Positions 1 to 9,298 are shown, numbered from the stretch's first letter. The stretch is DNA of 64,000 bases from Chitinophaga sp. MM2321 (GCF_964033635.1 NZ_OZ035533.1:2976001-3040000); one strand, 5' to 3'. A program made the numbers and translations. Notes: generated from the letters alone by a model not told the origin.

Positions 1-1278
1 CGCTGCTATCTTTTTATTCCCGCCACCCTGGCCCTGCTGCAGTTGAACAGCTGCACCAATAATCCAGCTACCCACACACCTACCCTTGCCGCTGATGCCG
101 ACAATGTAGGGCTTGTACTACCCACCGGTTTTGCTGCCCTGAAAGTTGCAGACAGTACCGGTAATGCGCGGCATATTGCTGTCAATAAAAATGGAGATAT
201 TTTTATAAAACTGGAAGAACCCAGGCAGGGTAAAGGCATCGTGGTATTGACAGATAAAGACGGCGATGGCAGAGCCGATGGCCGCAGCAGCTTTGCTGAC
301 TACGGCGGCACCGGGATTGCCATTAAAAACGATTTCCTGTATGCTTCTTCCAATACAACGGTTTTCAGGTATAAACTGGATGCGAAGCAACAGGTAACAG
401 ACCCGCTACACCCCGATACATTGGTAAGCGGACTGATTGACCGCGGGCAGCACAACTCCAAATCACTGACCCTGGATAACAACGGAAATATTTATGTTAA
501 TATAGGCGCTTATTCCAATGCATGCCAGGAAAAGGACCGCACAAAAGGCTCTCCGGGTATGCAGCCATGTCCTATCCTGGATTCTGCCGGCGGAATCTGG
601 CAGTTCAAAGCGGACGCCATGCACCAGGGATATGGCACCGGCAAACGGTATGCGACCGGCTTGCGGAATGTAGTGGGCCTCGACTGGAATCAGCAAACAA
701 ATGCCCTGTATGTGATGCAACATGGAAGAGATAATCTCCACGACTTCTTCCCAGAGCTGTATGATGTAAAACAAGCCGCTGAACTACCGGCAGAAACAAT
801 GTATAAACTGTCCGAAGGATCAGACTGCGGCTGGCCATATATTTATTATGATCAGTTCCAGGAAAAGAAGATGGTAATGCCCGAATATGGCGGAGACGGA
901 AAGAAGGAAGTGACTGACAAATACGAAAATCCGGTGGCGACTTTCCCCGGACATCTTGCTCCAAACGGACTCTTGTTCTATACCGGTGATATGTTCCCGG
1001 AACACTATAAGAACGGGGCATTCATCGCATTCCATGGCTCCTGGAACCGGGCGCCGGAACCCCAGGCCGGGTTCATGGTTGCTTTTGTTCCTTTTCAAAA
1101 CGGTGTACCTTCAGGCAAGTGGGAAGTTTTTGCGAAAGGTTTTGCCGGTAGAGAAAATATTGCCGCCCCTGGTGATGCGGCACATCGCCCTTGCGGCCTC
1201 GCCCAGGGACCCGATGGATCTCTTTACGTCTCTGATGATAAAATGGGAACGATTTACAGAATCACTTATAAAAAGTAA
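1..1278 (+). CDS. PQQ-type sugar dehydrogenase (sorbosone dehydrogenase family), 5' truncated by the window
   Basis: The frame is open from the first base, so the gene starts before the window; a TTG at 43 is an in-frame artefact. The first residues read like the end of a lipoprotein signal peptide, with a lipobox-like LNSC around codons 15-18, so the mature protein is probably a periplasmic or outer-membrane lipoprotein. The body matches the beta-propeller glucose/sorbosone dehydrogenase family: GLRNVVGLDWN, a HGRDNLHDFFPELY stretch, FIAFHGSWNR, and a C-terminal RPCGLAQGPDGSLYVSDD blade. Family members oxidise aldoses or sorbosone using PQQ; the substrate here is unknown. It ends 10 bp before the thioredoxin-like gene and is probably cotranscribed with it. 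Confidence 0.85.
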   Translation, partial: RCYLFIPATLALLQLNSCTNNPATHTPTLAADADNVGLVLPTGFAALKVADSTGNARHIAVNKNGDIFIKLEEPRQGKGIVVLTDKDGDGRADGRSSFADYGGTGIAIKNDFLYASSNTTVFRYKLDAKQQVTDPLHPDTLVSGLIDRGQHNSKSLTLDNNGNIYVNIGAYSNACQEKDRTKGSPGMQPCPILDSAGGIWQFKADAMHQGYGTGKRYATGLRNVVGLDWNQQTNALYVMQHGRDNLHDFFPELYDVKQAAELPAETMYKLSEGSDCGWPYIYYDQFQEKKMVMPEYGGDGKKEVTDKYENPVATFPGHLAPNGLLFYTGDMFPEHYKNGAFIAFHGSWNRAPEPQAGFMVAFVPFQNGVPSGKWEVFAKGFAGRENIAAPGDAAHRPCGLAQGPDGSLYVSDDKMGTIYRITYKK

Positions 1279-1288
1279 TAAAAAGGTG

Positions 1289-2083
1289 ATGCACATAAAA
1301 ACCTTGTTTGTTGGCATATCACTATTTTCGTTCGTCTGTTGCTGCTCCTGTTCGCAAAGTTCTACTATTGGTGATCCAATGGTAGTTCCGGAAAAAATAC
1401 TACAGGGTACAACGAGCTTATCCTATTATATCAGGGATTATTTAAGGTTATCGGAAAGCTATAATGCATATGATACCGCATTGCATAAGATCAGCAGAGA
1501 AGAATTTTTAAAACAGCTAACATCGGGGGAGTATCTCCCCTTACGCCTTAGCACCAGGGATTCATCCAATAACTATAAACTGTATAAAGTCCCTGAGTAT
1601 GCTGATACCGATATACGCAGTATGCTTAAATATTACATCGGAGAAACCTATTATAACTTTTATAAGAGAGAAGGACAAAAATTGCCGGGATTTAATTATG
1701 TAGACCTGAATGGCAATGTATATAATGAAGCAACCACGAAAGGGAAAATTGTGGTGTTGAAGTGTTGGTTTATCAGATGTACGGTTTGTATACAGGAAAT
1801 GCCGCAGCTCAACGAATTGGTGCAACAGTACAGCGCCCGCAAGGATATTGTTTTTGTAAGCCTGGCCAATGATTCGGCGGAGGATCTGACCAGTTTCCTA
1901 CAAAAAAAAACGTTTAACTATGTCGTGGTCCCTAACATGGAAACGTATATGAGTGAGGAGCTGAAAATAAAAGCTTATCCAACTCATTTTATCATCAATA
2001 AACAAGGATTGATCTCAAAAGTGACCAGCAGTGCAGCAGAACTGGCAGTAGCCTTGCAGGAAGCGGCTATAAAAAACGATTAA
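1289..2083 (+). CDS. TlpA-like thioredoxin-fold lipoprotein
   Basis: 264 residues from the ATG at 1289. This start gives a lipoprotein signal peptide (MHIKTLFVGISLFSFVCCCS) and has AAAAGG just upstream; longer in-frame starts lie inside the previous gene. Residues about 132-260 form a TlpA/redoxin domain: LPGFNYVDLNG, then KCWFIRCTVC with the redox pair C164/C167, and a cis-proline site in AYPTHFII. The active site CTVC differs from the usual WCxPC of TlpA and lacks its proline. Residues 25-130 are of unknown role. It probably reduces or isomerises disulfides in the periplasm, possibly serving the dehydrogenase 10 bp upstream, though that link is only positional. Confidence 0.85.
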   Translation: MHIKTLFVGISLFSFVCCCSCSQSSTIGDPMVVPEKILQGTTSLSYYIRDYLRLSESYNAYDTALHKISREEFLKQLTSGEYLPLRLSTRDSSNNYKLYKVPEYADTDIRSMLKYYIGETYYNFYKREGQKLPGFNYVDLNGNVYNEATTKGKIVVLKCWFIRCTVCIQEMPQLNELVQQYSARKDIVFVSLANDSAEDLTSFLQKKTFNYVVVPNMETYMSEELKIKAYPTHFIINKQGLISKVTSSAAELAVALQEAAIKND

Positions 2084-2152
2084 AAACTATCGTTAATAAG
2101 AATGCGCTTCCGGTCAATGGAAGCGCATTCTTATTAACGATAGTTTTTAATC
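2078..2152. terminator. 34-bp perfect inverted repeat, bidirectional terminator
   Basis: Arms at 2078-2111 and 2119-2152 are exact reverse complements around a 7-nt loop GGTCAAT. Outer A-runs on one side and T-runs on the other give a U-tract on either strand. The stem includes the stop codon of the upstream plus-strand gene and ends 3 bp before the stop codon of the convergent oxidoreductase. It is far longer than an ordinary intrinsic terminator. Confidence 0.85.
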
Positions 2153-2154
2153 AA

Positions 2155-3237
2155 TTACAGGAGTACCACCTTACCGGTACGTACAGATTCATCGCATGCG
2201 AAAGCGATCCGCAGGCTGTTTACGGCATCCTGAACATGGTCTGTCAGATCAACGTCCTGCTGAATAGCATTCAGGAAATATTGTTGTTCGCGGTCACATA
2301 GTCCCTGGTGGTCAGGTTCATCTTCCGTATTAATCCAGGCATCTTCCCTAGCGAATTTTTCATTCTTGTCCAGTTCGGCATGGTGAAAGCGCAGCGACTC
2401 CGTTTTGCTGTGCGCCTCTATACTGTCTGACTTTCCTTCGCCGCCAGAGTCTTTCGCTACAATGGATACGGAGCCTTTCGGACCGATCACATCTTTCACA
2501 AAAAAGGCGGTTTGGCTCATCATGGGACCCCAGCCAGCTTCATACCAACCCACTGATCCATCTTCAAAACGGATCTGTAACTGGCCGTAGTTATAGTTAC
2601 CCGCAGGGATATCTTCTGTCAGCCTGGCGCCGATAGCACTTACCTGCACCGGTTTCGACCTGGTCATCTGGCACATCACATCTATATAATGCACCCCACA
2701 ATCCACGATAGGGCTCAGGCTTTGCATGAGGTTGCGGTGTACCGTCCACATGCCACCCTGGCTCTGTTGATTGAGGTTCATACGCATTACCAATGGCTTA
2801 CCCAGTTCCTGCGCCAGTTCTACAAACTTCGCCCAGGAAGGGTGATGCCGCAAAATATAACCCACTACGAGTTTCTTTCCGGCCTTCCGTGCAGCAGCAG
2901 CTACACGCTCTGCTCCCGCTACTGAGGCGGCAAGCGGCTTCTCTATAAATACATGACATCCACTTTCCAGTGCTGCAACCGCAAAGTTTTCATGTGTATC
3001 CGGATAAGTGGAGATACATACTGCATCCGGCTTGGTGGCAGCCAATGCTTCCTCATAATTACCGTACAAGGCATATCCTCCACCCAATTTGTCGTTTAAG
3101 ACCTGTTTACTTGCTCCGGTTGAAACAATTCCACAGATTTCAAATCCTTCCATAGCATGGTAAGCGGTTGCATGGGAAGCACCCATATTACCACAGCCAA
3201 CTATTAATACGCGCAATGGTTTTACTATATCAGACAT
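2155..3237 (-). CDS. Gfo/Idh/MocA family NAD(P)-dependent oxidoreductase
   Basis: 360 residues from the ATG at 3237 (MSDIVKPLRVLIVGCG); an in-frame TTG three codons upstream is less likely. The N-terminal Rossmann fold has the GCGNMG dinucleotide loop, and the family signature EKPLA follows in HVFIEKPLAAS. The C-terminal half matches the substrate domain, with VDCGVHYIDVMCQMT supplying the usual Asp/His pair. There is no signal peptide, so it is cytoplasmic. Family members oxidise or reduce sugars, inositols or their derivatives; the substrate cannot be read from sequence. It is a single gene, convergent with the upstream pair and separated from it by the long hairpin at 2078-2152. Confidence 0.85.
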   Translation of the reverse strand: MSDIVKPLRVLIVGCGNMGASHATAYHAMEGFEICGIVSTGASKQVLNDKLGGGYALYGNYEEALAATKPDAVCISTYPDTHENFAVAALESGCHVFIEKPLAASVAGAERVAAAARKAGKKLVVGYILRHHPSWAKFVELAQELGKPLVMRMNLNQQSQGGMWTVHRNLMQSLSPIVDCGVHYIDVMCQMTRSKPVQVSAIGARLTEDIPAGNYNYGQLQIRFEDGSVGWYEAGWGPMMSQTAFFVKDVIGPKGSVSIVAKDSGGEGKSDSIEAHSKTESLRFHHAELDKNEKFAREDAWINTEDEPDHQGLCDREQQYFLNAIQQDVDLTDHVQDAVNSLRIAFACDESVRTGKVVLL

Positions 3238-3454
3238 GAGATACAAATATTTTCCTGTTTAACTTTTCATTCAATCGCGCAATATACATCCCCGTCAATT
3301 GATTAGCAAGCACAAATTTATCTTATCAAGATAAATAGCCACTGGCGCGGGTTTCACTTCTCCCGCAGGGTGGCTTTTCTTACAGATATGTTAAAAAAAG
3401 GAACCTCGCTGTCAGCTGTGGCGATATTCCAGCTAAATAAAATACATTTATTAT

Positions 3455-4081
3455 ATGCTACAATTGACGAACGTCAGAAAGTTTTACAATAAGCATTTAG
3501 TCCTCGAAATCCCTTCTCTTCAACTGGGAAGCGGCTTCTTTTGGGTAAAAGGCGCCAATGGCTCAGGCAAGACAACTTTATTAAAGATGATAGCAGGGCT
3601 GATTCCTTTTGAGGGAGATATTGTATACAGAGATATCAGTTTGCGGCGTAACCCACTTGCTTACCGGCAAAATATCAGCTGGGCAGATGCAGAACCATTG
3701 TTCCCGGCATATATGACGGGCATGGACCTCATCTTCCTTTACTGTAGTATCCGCAAGGTGCCGTCTGGGGAGGCGGAGACATTGCTCCGGCTTTTTAACA
3801 TGCACGGTTATGTGAATAATACTATCGGAACTTATTCTGCGGGCATGACCAAAAAGCTGTCCCTGGTACTGGCTTTTCTTGGCGACCCGCCACTGGTGGT
3901 GCTTGACGAACCTCTGATCACCCTCGATCCTGATACGCTGACAGTAGTATGCACGTACCTGCTCGAAAAACATGCAAATAGTGAAACTACCTTTTTAATG
4001 AGTTCGCACCAGGAACCGGATCCCCGCTTGTTGCTGTCCGGCAAGGCGCTTATTGTCAACAACAGGAATGTTATTAACTAA
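3455..4081 (+). CDS. ABC transporter ATP-binding protein
   Basis: 208 residues, a single nucleotide-binding domain. Visible motifs are Walker A GANGSGKTT (residues 33-41), a degenerate signature YSAGMTKK in place of LSGGQ, Walker B LVVLDEPLITLD, and the switch histidine in SSHQEP. It is short for the family but complete. The stop codon is followed at once by the ATG of the next gene (4082), so the two are surely cotranslated. The neighbour is an integral membrane protein and probably the permease half. The substrate is unknown; the pair resembles small exporters in which the ATPase and membrane protein are separate chains. Confidence 0.9.
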   Translation: MLQLTNVRKFYNKHLVLEIPSLQLGSGFFWVKGANGSGKTTLLKMIAGLIPFEGDIVYRDISLRRNPLAYRQNISWADAEPLFPAYMTGMDLIFLYCSIRKVPSGEAETLLRLFNMHGYVNNTIGTYSAGMTKKLSLVLAFLGDPPLVVLDEPLITLDPDTLTVVCTYLLEKHANSETTFLMSSHQEPDPRLLLSGKALIVNNRNVIN

Positions 4082-5191
4082 ATGAACTATCCGGCTAAAA
4101 TACTATTCCAGGCGCTGATCAAATCCTTTTACAGAGAGAATGCGGGCGCTTTCCTTTTTTTCTTTACCATATTATTTTTAATCGTCAGCCCCATACACCA
4201 GGCTGGCGTAGTCGAATATCATTATGCGCTGATCATAGGGATACTGGAAAACAGCTATTTCCTGTTGCTCGTCTTTACCCTCTGGTTGTTATATGCCAGG
4301 AAATGCGTGGCATTTGTTGCTGATATATTATGCCGGCCGGAATATGCCTTTGTACATATCTTCAATCATCTGAGCAAAGCAAAAAGGTTCAGGTTATTCT
4401 TTTTCGTAGCGGCATGCCTGTTAATGCCCGTCCTTTTATATGCGTTATTGATTATCCTCGTTGGGTGGCAGCGGCATTATTATTTTTCTGCCCTGCTGGT
4501 TACCGCATATATACTACTGCTATGTGTAGCCGCCACAGTAAAGCATCTCATCCTGCTGTATCATCTGCAAAGAGAAGCCACCCTTCCATTGAAAAAGGCA
4601 GCGTGGATCTCAAGACTGTCAGCAGCTTACCCGGTTATCCTGATCCAGTTTGTTGCCAATAAGCAAAAAATCGCCTGGCTGGGCATTAAGATCTTTACCT
4701 GTGGTATACTTTATGGGGCCGCGAGGAATAATATCCTTACCGACTATGATGCCGCATCCATATTCTGGTTCTTCAATTTTGGAATCATTGCCAATGGCCT
4801 GCTGGTGTACAGGATCAGGGAATTTGAAGAAATGTATTTAGCGTTTTACCGGGGAGCATCCGTTTCCTTATCAAGGAGAGGAATGCAATATGCACTGGTC
4901 TGTTTTGCTTTATTGATCCCGGAATTTATTACAATAGGCATGCTTGTTCCTGTACACCTGCATTACAGCGATGCCATCAGCTTTGCACTATGCAGTTATA
5001 GCCTGGTGTTGCTGATGTACAGCATCACTTTCCTCCGCAGGTTCAGCATGAAATCATATCTTAAAATGGTATTGCTGATGGCTTGCGTCCAGTTTCTTTT
5101 TCTGCTGTTTGCTACGCTTACCATCTTATCCCTGCTCTTTTTTATTATAGCTGTTACCATTTTTATGATCGGTTATTACCGGTTTGAATAA
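4082..5191 (+). CDS. Multi-pass membrane protein, probable partner of the ABC ATPase
   Basis: 369 residues rich in Leu, Phe, Ile and Tyr, with about eight to ten hydrophobic stretches (for example FLFFFTILFLIVSPI near the N terminus and LSLLFFIIAVTIFMIGYY at the C terminus) and short basic loops. I recognise no family motif. It starts directly after the ATPase stop codon, so it is inferred to be the membrane component of that transporter. A DNA-translocating or enzymatic role cannot be excluded, but nothing suggests one. Confidence 0.7.
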   Translation: MNYPAKILFQALIKSFYRENAGAFLFFFTILFLIVSPIHQAGVVEYHYALIIGILENSYFLLLVFTLWLLYARKCVAFVADILCRPEYAFVHIFNHLSKAKRFRLFFFVAACLLMPVLLYALLIILVGWQRHYYFSALLVTAYILLLCVAATVKHLILLYHLQREATLPLKKAAWISRLSAAYPVILIQFVANKQKIAWLGIKIFTCGILYGAARNNILTDYDAASIFWFFNFGIIANGLLVYRIREFEEMYLAFYRGASVSLSRRGMQYALVCFALLIPEFITIGMLVPVHLHYSDAISFALCSYSLVLLMYSITFLRRFSMKSYLKMVLLMACVQFLFLLFATLTILSLLFFIIAVTIFMIGYYRFE

Positions 5192-5274
5192 CGGGAGAAG
5201 TATAGGCTATCATTACCATGTATTTTTGACTTTCATGACGGGCATAACTTTCCTACCTTCGGTATAAAAAAAAG

Positions 5275-6135
5275 ATGATAGCATTCTTAGGCATGGGCCA
5301 CCTCGGGGCTAATTTCGTGAGAGCACTTATCAGTAAAGGCGAACAGGTACAGGTATGGAACCGCACCGCTTCCAAAGCAACGGCACTGGAAACATACGGC
5401 GCCAAAGCTTTTCCGGAAGTAGCCGATGCTGTAAAAGGCGCCGGTCGTATTCATCTTACACTGAAAGATGATCATTCCGTCAATGAGATATTGGCAGCTG
5501 CAGTATCAGGATTCAAAGCGGGAGCGGTGATCATAGATCATACCACCACTTCTACTGATGGCGCTATACAAAGGACCAGGGAATGGCAGGAACGTGGATT
5601 TACCTACCTGCACGCCCCTGTATTCATGGGCCCGCAGAACGCTCTGGAAAGTACGGGTTATATGCTGGTATCAGGCGACCAGACCGTCATTGGCCGACAG
5701 GAACAGGCCCTCTCGAAAATGACGGGCAAAGTGATCAATTTCGGTGATACCGTTGGTAAGGCAGCCAGTATGAAACTCCTTGGCAACAGCTTCCTGGTAG
5801 GTCTTACAGCGGGCCTGGCAGATACCCTTTCCCTCGCCAAAGCACTGGATATTCCTGTCAGCGATCTTAGCGCCCTGTTTGACAACTGGAATCCCGGTGG
5901 TGCGCTTCCTGCAAGATTACAACGGATGACCTCCGGCAATTACAATAACCCCTCATGGGAACTGAGTATGGCAAGAAAAGACACGCAACTGTTTATAGAG
6001 GCAGCGGCAAAAGGCGGTACTCAACTGGCAGTACTCCCTGCTATCGCAGCGGAAATGGACCGTTGGATAAAAAACGGTCATGGCAATGATGACTGGACCG
6101 TAATCGGGAAAGACAGCATTTCCTCTAAAGTTTAA
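5275..6135 (+). CDS. NAD(P)-dependent beta-hydroxyacid dehydrogenase (3-hydroxyisobutyrate dehydrogenase family)
   Basis: 286 residues, the usual length for the family. The N terminus is a Rossmann fold starting at residue 1 with GMGHLG (6-11) and NRT at the NADP-binding edge. The family catalytic lysine is K167 in SMKLLGNSF, with the conserved Asn four residues later (N171). The C-terminal half is the all-helical domain. Likely reaction: reversible oxidation of a short beta-hydroxyacid, or reduction of a semialdehyde. A TATTTTTG at 5221-5228 fits the Bacteroidota -7 box (TAnnTTTG), but no convincing -33 box was seen. The stop overlaps the convergent gene by 11 bp. Confidence 0.85.
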   Translation: MIAFLGMGHLGANFVRALISKGEQVQVWNRTASKATALETYGAKAFPEVADAVKGAGRIHLTLKDDHSVNEILAAAVSGFKAGAVIIDHTTTSTDGAIQRTREWQERGFTYLHAPVFMGPQNALESTGYMLVSGDQTVIGRQEQALSKMTGKVINFGDTVGKAASMKLLGNSFLVGLTAGLADTLSLAKALDIPVSDLSALFDNWNPGGALPARLQRMTSGNYNNPSWELSMARKDTQLFIEAAAKGGTQLAVLPAIAAEMDRWIKNGHGNDDWTVIGKDSISSKV

Positions 6136-6877
6136 TCGGATGCTCCATTTTCCATCTATCCTCAAATGATTTGCCACAGTCCTTGATGTATTTATAATAT
6201 TGATATTCGTTCTCAAAACTCAGGAGCATCTCATAGCTGGGCCTGTACTGCGTCATAAAGAGATCCAGCGCCGGCGGTTGTAGCCCTGTTATTTTCCTTA
6301 CCAGGCCCTTGTTAAACCGGTAGTCTACATATTTATCGCGTTCATCCTGCTCCAGGAATCTTTTAAACGCTTCCATCCTTTTGATCTTTTTCATACTGAA
6401 CAGCATGTCCAGGTTAACCCCCACTCCCATGCCGCCACTGTTGCTACCCGACAGGAAATTTGTTTCATAGTCAAACACTTTCCGGTATTCGTTGCGGTGT
6501 TCCAGTGAATCTAACTGATAATTACGCTGGCGCGATGTAGATACCTCTACTGTTGGTAATAACTTAATATCTACATGCAGGCTCATATCAAAGGGCCTGG
6601 TGAGGTTAATATCTTTTACAGGAAATTTCATGGTAGCCTTTCCCTGATAAGAAAAACTAATGGAATCCGTTAAAGGCAGTTTAATGTTATAACGCCCAGC
6701 AGAATCAGTTACAGCACCGGCACCGGAAGTGCTCATCACACTCACCCCGGCCATTCCGAAACGCGCGGAACGCTCGTACACCGTTCCGCTTATCCGCACC
6801 TGTCCGGCGACCAGCAAGGGAAGCAAGCCTGCTATTATTAATATTGCCGTCCTTAGTAAAAGATTAGAGGTACCCAT
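6125..6877 (-). CDS. Secreted carboxypeptidase-regulatory-like domain protein
   Basis: 250 residues. A signal peptide (hydrophobic 9-24, cleavage near VAGQ) precedes a CarboxypepD_reg-like beta-sandwich: VRISGTVYERSARFGMAGVSV, then AVTDSAGRYNIKLP, as in the N terminus of SusC proteins. Here it is followed by about 150 residues without a plug or barrel (SRQRNYQLDSLEHRNEYRKV onwards). Such proteins occur singly in Bacteroidota envelopes and their function is not known. The 3' end overlaps the convergent dehydrogenase by 11 bp and has no terminator hairpin, unlike the other convergent junctions in this window. Confidence 0.8.
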   Translation of the reverse strand: MGTSNLLLRTAILIIAGLLPLLVAGQVRISGTVYERSARFGMAGVSVMSTSGAGAVTDSAGRYNIKLPLTDSISFSYQGKATMKFPVKDINLTRPFDMSLHVDIKLLPTVEVSTSRQRNYQLDSLEHRNEYRKVFDYETNFLSGSNSGGMGVGVNLDMLFSMKKIKRMEAFKRFLEQDERDKYVDYRFNKGLVRKITGLQPPALDLFMTQYRPSYEMLLSFENEYQYYKYIKDCGKSFEDRWKMEHPIKL

Positions 6878-7245
6878 TTCGTCTCAATCTAAGACAGGAT
6901 GAAAACATAAGCAAGTGTAGTATAAATATTAACAATTCATTTTATTTGATTATCCGGGGAGTTTTGGGTGCTACTTGACAATATTATTCAGGTATTCCCG
7001 TAGTGCAATTCAACGTATACAGTACACCGTTATACCTGATTTACGCCTGTGATTTGCTGTCGCGATTTCTCCTCTATAGGCAATAATAATTTTTATGCTT
7101 ATTTTTGGCACCTATTATTAAATAAATTTTACAAGGAAGTACCTGTTTTGTTGTGAGGACCATAACTTATATTCTTACCAGATAACCGCAACAAGGGACA
7201 GGCACATTTAACCCGTTTGTATTAATCCAATAGTGCAATTAAATT
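6878..7245. other. Gene-free divergent intergenic region
   Basis: 368 bp between divergent genes, AT-rich. It must hold promoters for both. A TATTTTTG at 7100-7107 fits the -7 consensus TAnnTTTG on the plus strand, about 140 bp before the next ATG, but no -33 element stands at the right distance. No open frame or repeat was noticed. Confidence 0.5.
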
Positions 7246-8067
7246 ATGACACGTTCATTTGTATGCAGATCTTTTGCCGCATCGCTAGGACTGATGCTGG
7301 TATTTCATTACAGCCATGCCCAGTTGGGCGGTATTATCCGGAAAGCGCAGAATAAGCTGGAACAGAAGGCCGATGAAGCCATTGATAATAGTATTTCCGG
7401 TAAGGACGATACAAAGGCTGAAACCGCGGACACGGGCACAGCTAAGAAGCGGATTTCCATGAGCGCCGGTTTCGATTTCAAAGCCGGTGATTCTGTATTG
7501 TATGCCAGTAACTTTGAGAAATTTAGTACCGGCGCTATGCCCAATACCTGGAAAACCAACGGCAGCGGCCAGTTGGTAAAATCAGGGGATGTAGCCGGTA
7601 CCTGGCTGGAACTGCAGAATGGCGCCACCTATAAGCTGGCGCAAAACTATAAACTGCCCAGAAATTTTACCGTGGAATTTGACCTGCTTACCAGCTGTGA
7701 CAAGATTACTGATATCAGCCCGGTAAGTTTTGGTTTTGCAGAAAACAATAGCGTTGCCAGTTTCGATGAAGGTGATATCGCCCATACACAACTGGAATTT
7801 TTTAATAGCGACAAGATCACCAGTTTTGCCGGACCCGTGGATAAATATGTCAACACCGACTATGACCTTACCCGTTATGCCAACGATAAGTTGCATGTAT
7901 CCATGGTAGTAACCGACGATCAGATGAAAGTATACCTGGACAAAACCAAAGTACTGGACACACGGATGTTCAAGGCAGATGCACGTAAATATTTCTTTAT
8001 CAGTGCACCCCTGAAAGCTGATAATGATGCTAAAGTGTACATCAGTAACGTGGTGATCGCCCAATAA
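7246..8067 (+). CDS. Secreted protein of unknown function, lectin-like fold suspected
   Basis: 273 residues with a signal peptide (cleavage near SHAQ, residue 26). A lysine/glutamate-rich helix follows (IIRKAQNKLEQKADEAIDNS), and then about 190 residues of beta-rich sequence starting FDFKAGDSVLYASNFEKFSTGAMPN. That opening resembles the N-terminal region of Bacteroidota OmpA-family proteins (a jelly-roll that precedes the OmpA domain), but here the protein ends without an OmpA peptidoglycan-binding domain. The fold call is inference. It is monocistronic, with its own hairpin terminator. Confidence 0.65.
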   Translation: MTRSFVCRSFAASLGLMLVFHYSHAQLGGIIRKAQNKLEQKADEAIDNSISGKDDTKAETADTGTAKKRISMSAGFDFKAGDSVLYASNFEKFSTGAMPNTWKTNGSGQLVKSGDVAGTWLELQNGATYKLAQNYKLPRNFTVEFDLLTSCDKITDISPVSFGFAENNSVASFDEGDIAHTQLEFFNSDKITSFAGPVDKYVNTDYDLTRYANDKLHVSMVVTDDQMKVYLDKTKVLDTRMFKADARKYFFISAPLKADNDAKVYISNVVIAQ

Positions 8068-8076
8068 ACAGCTGCT

Positions 8077-8137
8077 TTACCAGTTAAAACCGTTCGGCAT
8101 ATGGTAGTGCCATATGCCGAACGGTTTTAACTGGTAA
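8077..8137. terminator. 28-bp perfect hairpin between convergent genes
   Basis: Arms 8077-8104 and 8110-8137 are exact reverse complements around the loop TAGTG, ending in TTTTAACTGGTAA. It lies 9 bp after the upstream stop and serves the secreted protein gene and, from the other side, the AraC regulator. Confidence 0.8.
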
Positions 8138-8205
8138 TTTAATTTTAGTACGTCTGTAAAATGAATTGTGTTAAAGGTTGAAATTTATCAAAGCTACTAA
8201 AACAC

Positions 8206-9108
8206 TCACCTCCTGTACTCCCCTGGGGTTATGCCTTCCAGCCGCTTAAACAAGCGGATAAAATAATTCAGGTTATTAAAGCCCGCCTGATAACATACAT
8301 CTGTAATACTCAACTCCGAATCAGCCATTATCCGCTTCGCCTGTTGAATCCTTTCCCGTAGCACATATTCCAGGGGTGGAATGCCAAACTGTTCTTTAAA
8401 AGCCTGGAAAAAAACCGATTTACTCATACAGGATTCTCTGGCCAATGCATCAATACTGATCTTTTGTGTTAAATGTTCCCTGATATACCGGATGGCCGGT
8501 GTAAACCGATGATCCGGTATAGCCGTATCATTAATGGTCACCAGGTTCTGTGTTTGTATAATCCGTAGCAATAAGAATTTCAGGGAGAGATCGGCCAGTC
8601 CATCTTTTGCCAGGCTATCTTCCATGCTGATACTGATCAGTTTATTAATACTGCTGGCCAGTTCCTTGTTATTGAAGAAGTGGTACTGGCTGAAATTCAG
8701 TTTCCACTCAAAGGGCATTTCCTTGTTAGGATACTGTTCATTCAGGAAAGCAAGGTTCTTATTTACCATATCCCAGTCAAGCGCCAGGGTAGCGCATTGC
8801 ACCGGGTGCCGCTCATCTGCTTCCGGAAAATCCACTTTCATCGATACCCCTTCCGGCAGGATCACACTTTCTCCCGGCAAAAAGAAGAATTCTTCCGAAC
8901 CCGAAAGGGACATGATCTTTTTGCCCCGCATCATACTGGATACTACCAGCCCGTTGTAGGATAGTGCTACATTGCGGCAACGGTGGTGTGTTTCGAAGAT
9001 ATTCAGCTCGCAATGCCTGAGATTAAATACACGACGGTGTTCCACCATAGTGTCCAGCGAGGTGGTATCACTCAGGTTAATCGGAGCGAGATGGCATACC
9101 TGGTTCAT
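8206..9108 (-). CDS. AraC-family transcriptional regulator
   Basis: 300 residues. The N-terminal ~180 residues look like an AraC N-terminal sensor domain with a cupin-like stretch (EEFFFLPGESVILPEGVSMKV). The C-terminal ~100 residues carry the two helix-turn-helix units of the family: ISIDALARESCMSKSVFFQA, then ITDVCYQAGFNNLNYFIRLF and a final GITPGEYR. It is transcribed away from the HbpS-like/formaldehyde-dehydrogenase pair. The 190-bp shared upstream region contains the short palindrome at 9208-9222, so it probably controls that pair and perhaps the sugar-oxidation operon beyond. The ligand is unknown. Confidence 0.9.
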   Translation of the reverse strand: MNQVCHLAPINLSDTTSLDTMVEHRRVFNLRHCELNIFETHHRCRNVALSYNGLVVSSMMRGKKIMSLSGSEEFFFLPGESVILPEGVSMKVDFPEADERHPVQCATLALDWDMVNKNLAFLNEQYPNKEMPFEWKLNFSQYHFFNNKELASSINKLISISMEDSLAKDGLADLSLKFLLLRIIQTQNLVTINDTAIPDHRFTPAIRYIREHLTQKISIDALARESCMSKSVFFQAFKEQFGIPPLEYVLRERIQQAKRIMADSELSITDVCYQAGFNNLNYFIRLFKRLEGITPGEYRR

Positions 9109-9207
9109 TATTAAATATTATAATGGATCAAAAGCGTGAATCGCAGTTCCCTTTGATTTATAAATTTATTGATTAAAATGCTTATTACAGTTGTAAGGAG
9201 ATAAAAA

Positions 9208-9222
9208 ATAGCATTGTGCTAT
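9208..9222. promoter_or_regulatory. Short palindrome in the AraC / HbpS-like divergent region
   Basis: ATAGCA-TTG-TGCTAT, an exact 6-3-6 inverted repeat about 100 bp upstream of the AraC start and 77 bp upstream of the HbpS-like ATG. It is a candidate operator for the divergent regulator. Only one copy was seen, so the call is weak. Confidence 0.3.
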
Positions 9223-9298
9223 CAATAAAGATGATCGTTCAACAAACCCATCTCAGGTATTGTTAATATTGGTAATTCCTTCACCCAAAAATCCAGTT

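Noticed and set aside
956..1288. Extended N terminus for the thioredoxin-like gene
   Set aside because: It overlaps the sugar dehydrogenase over 300 bp and hides the lipoprotein signal that begins at 1289.
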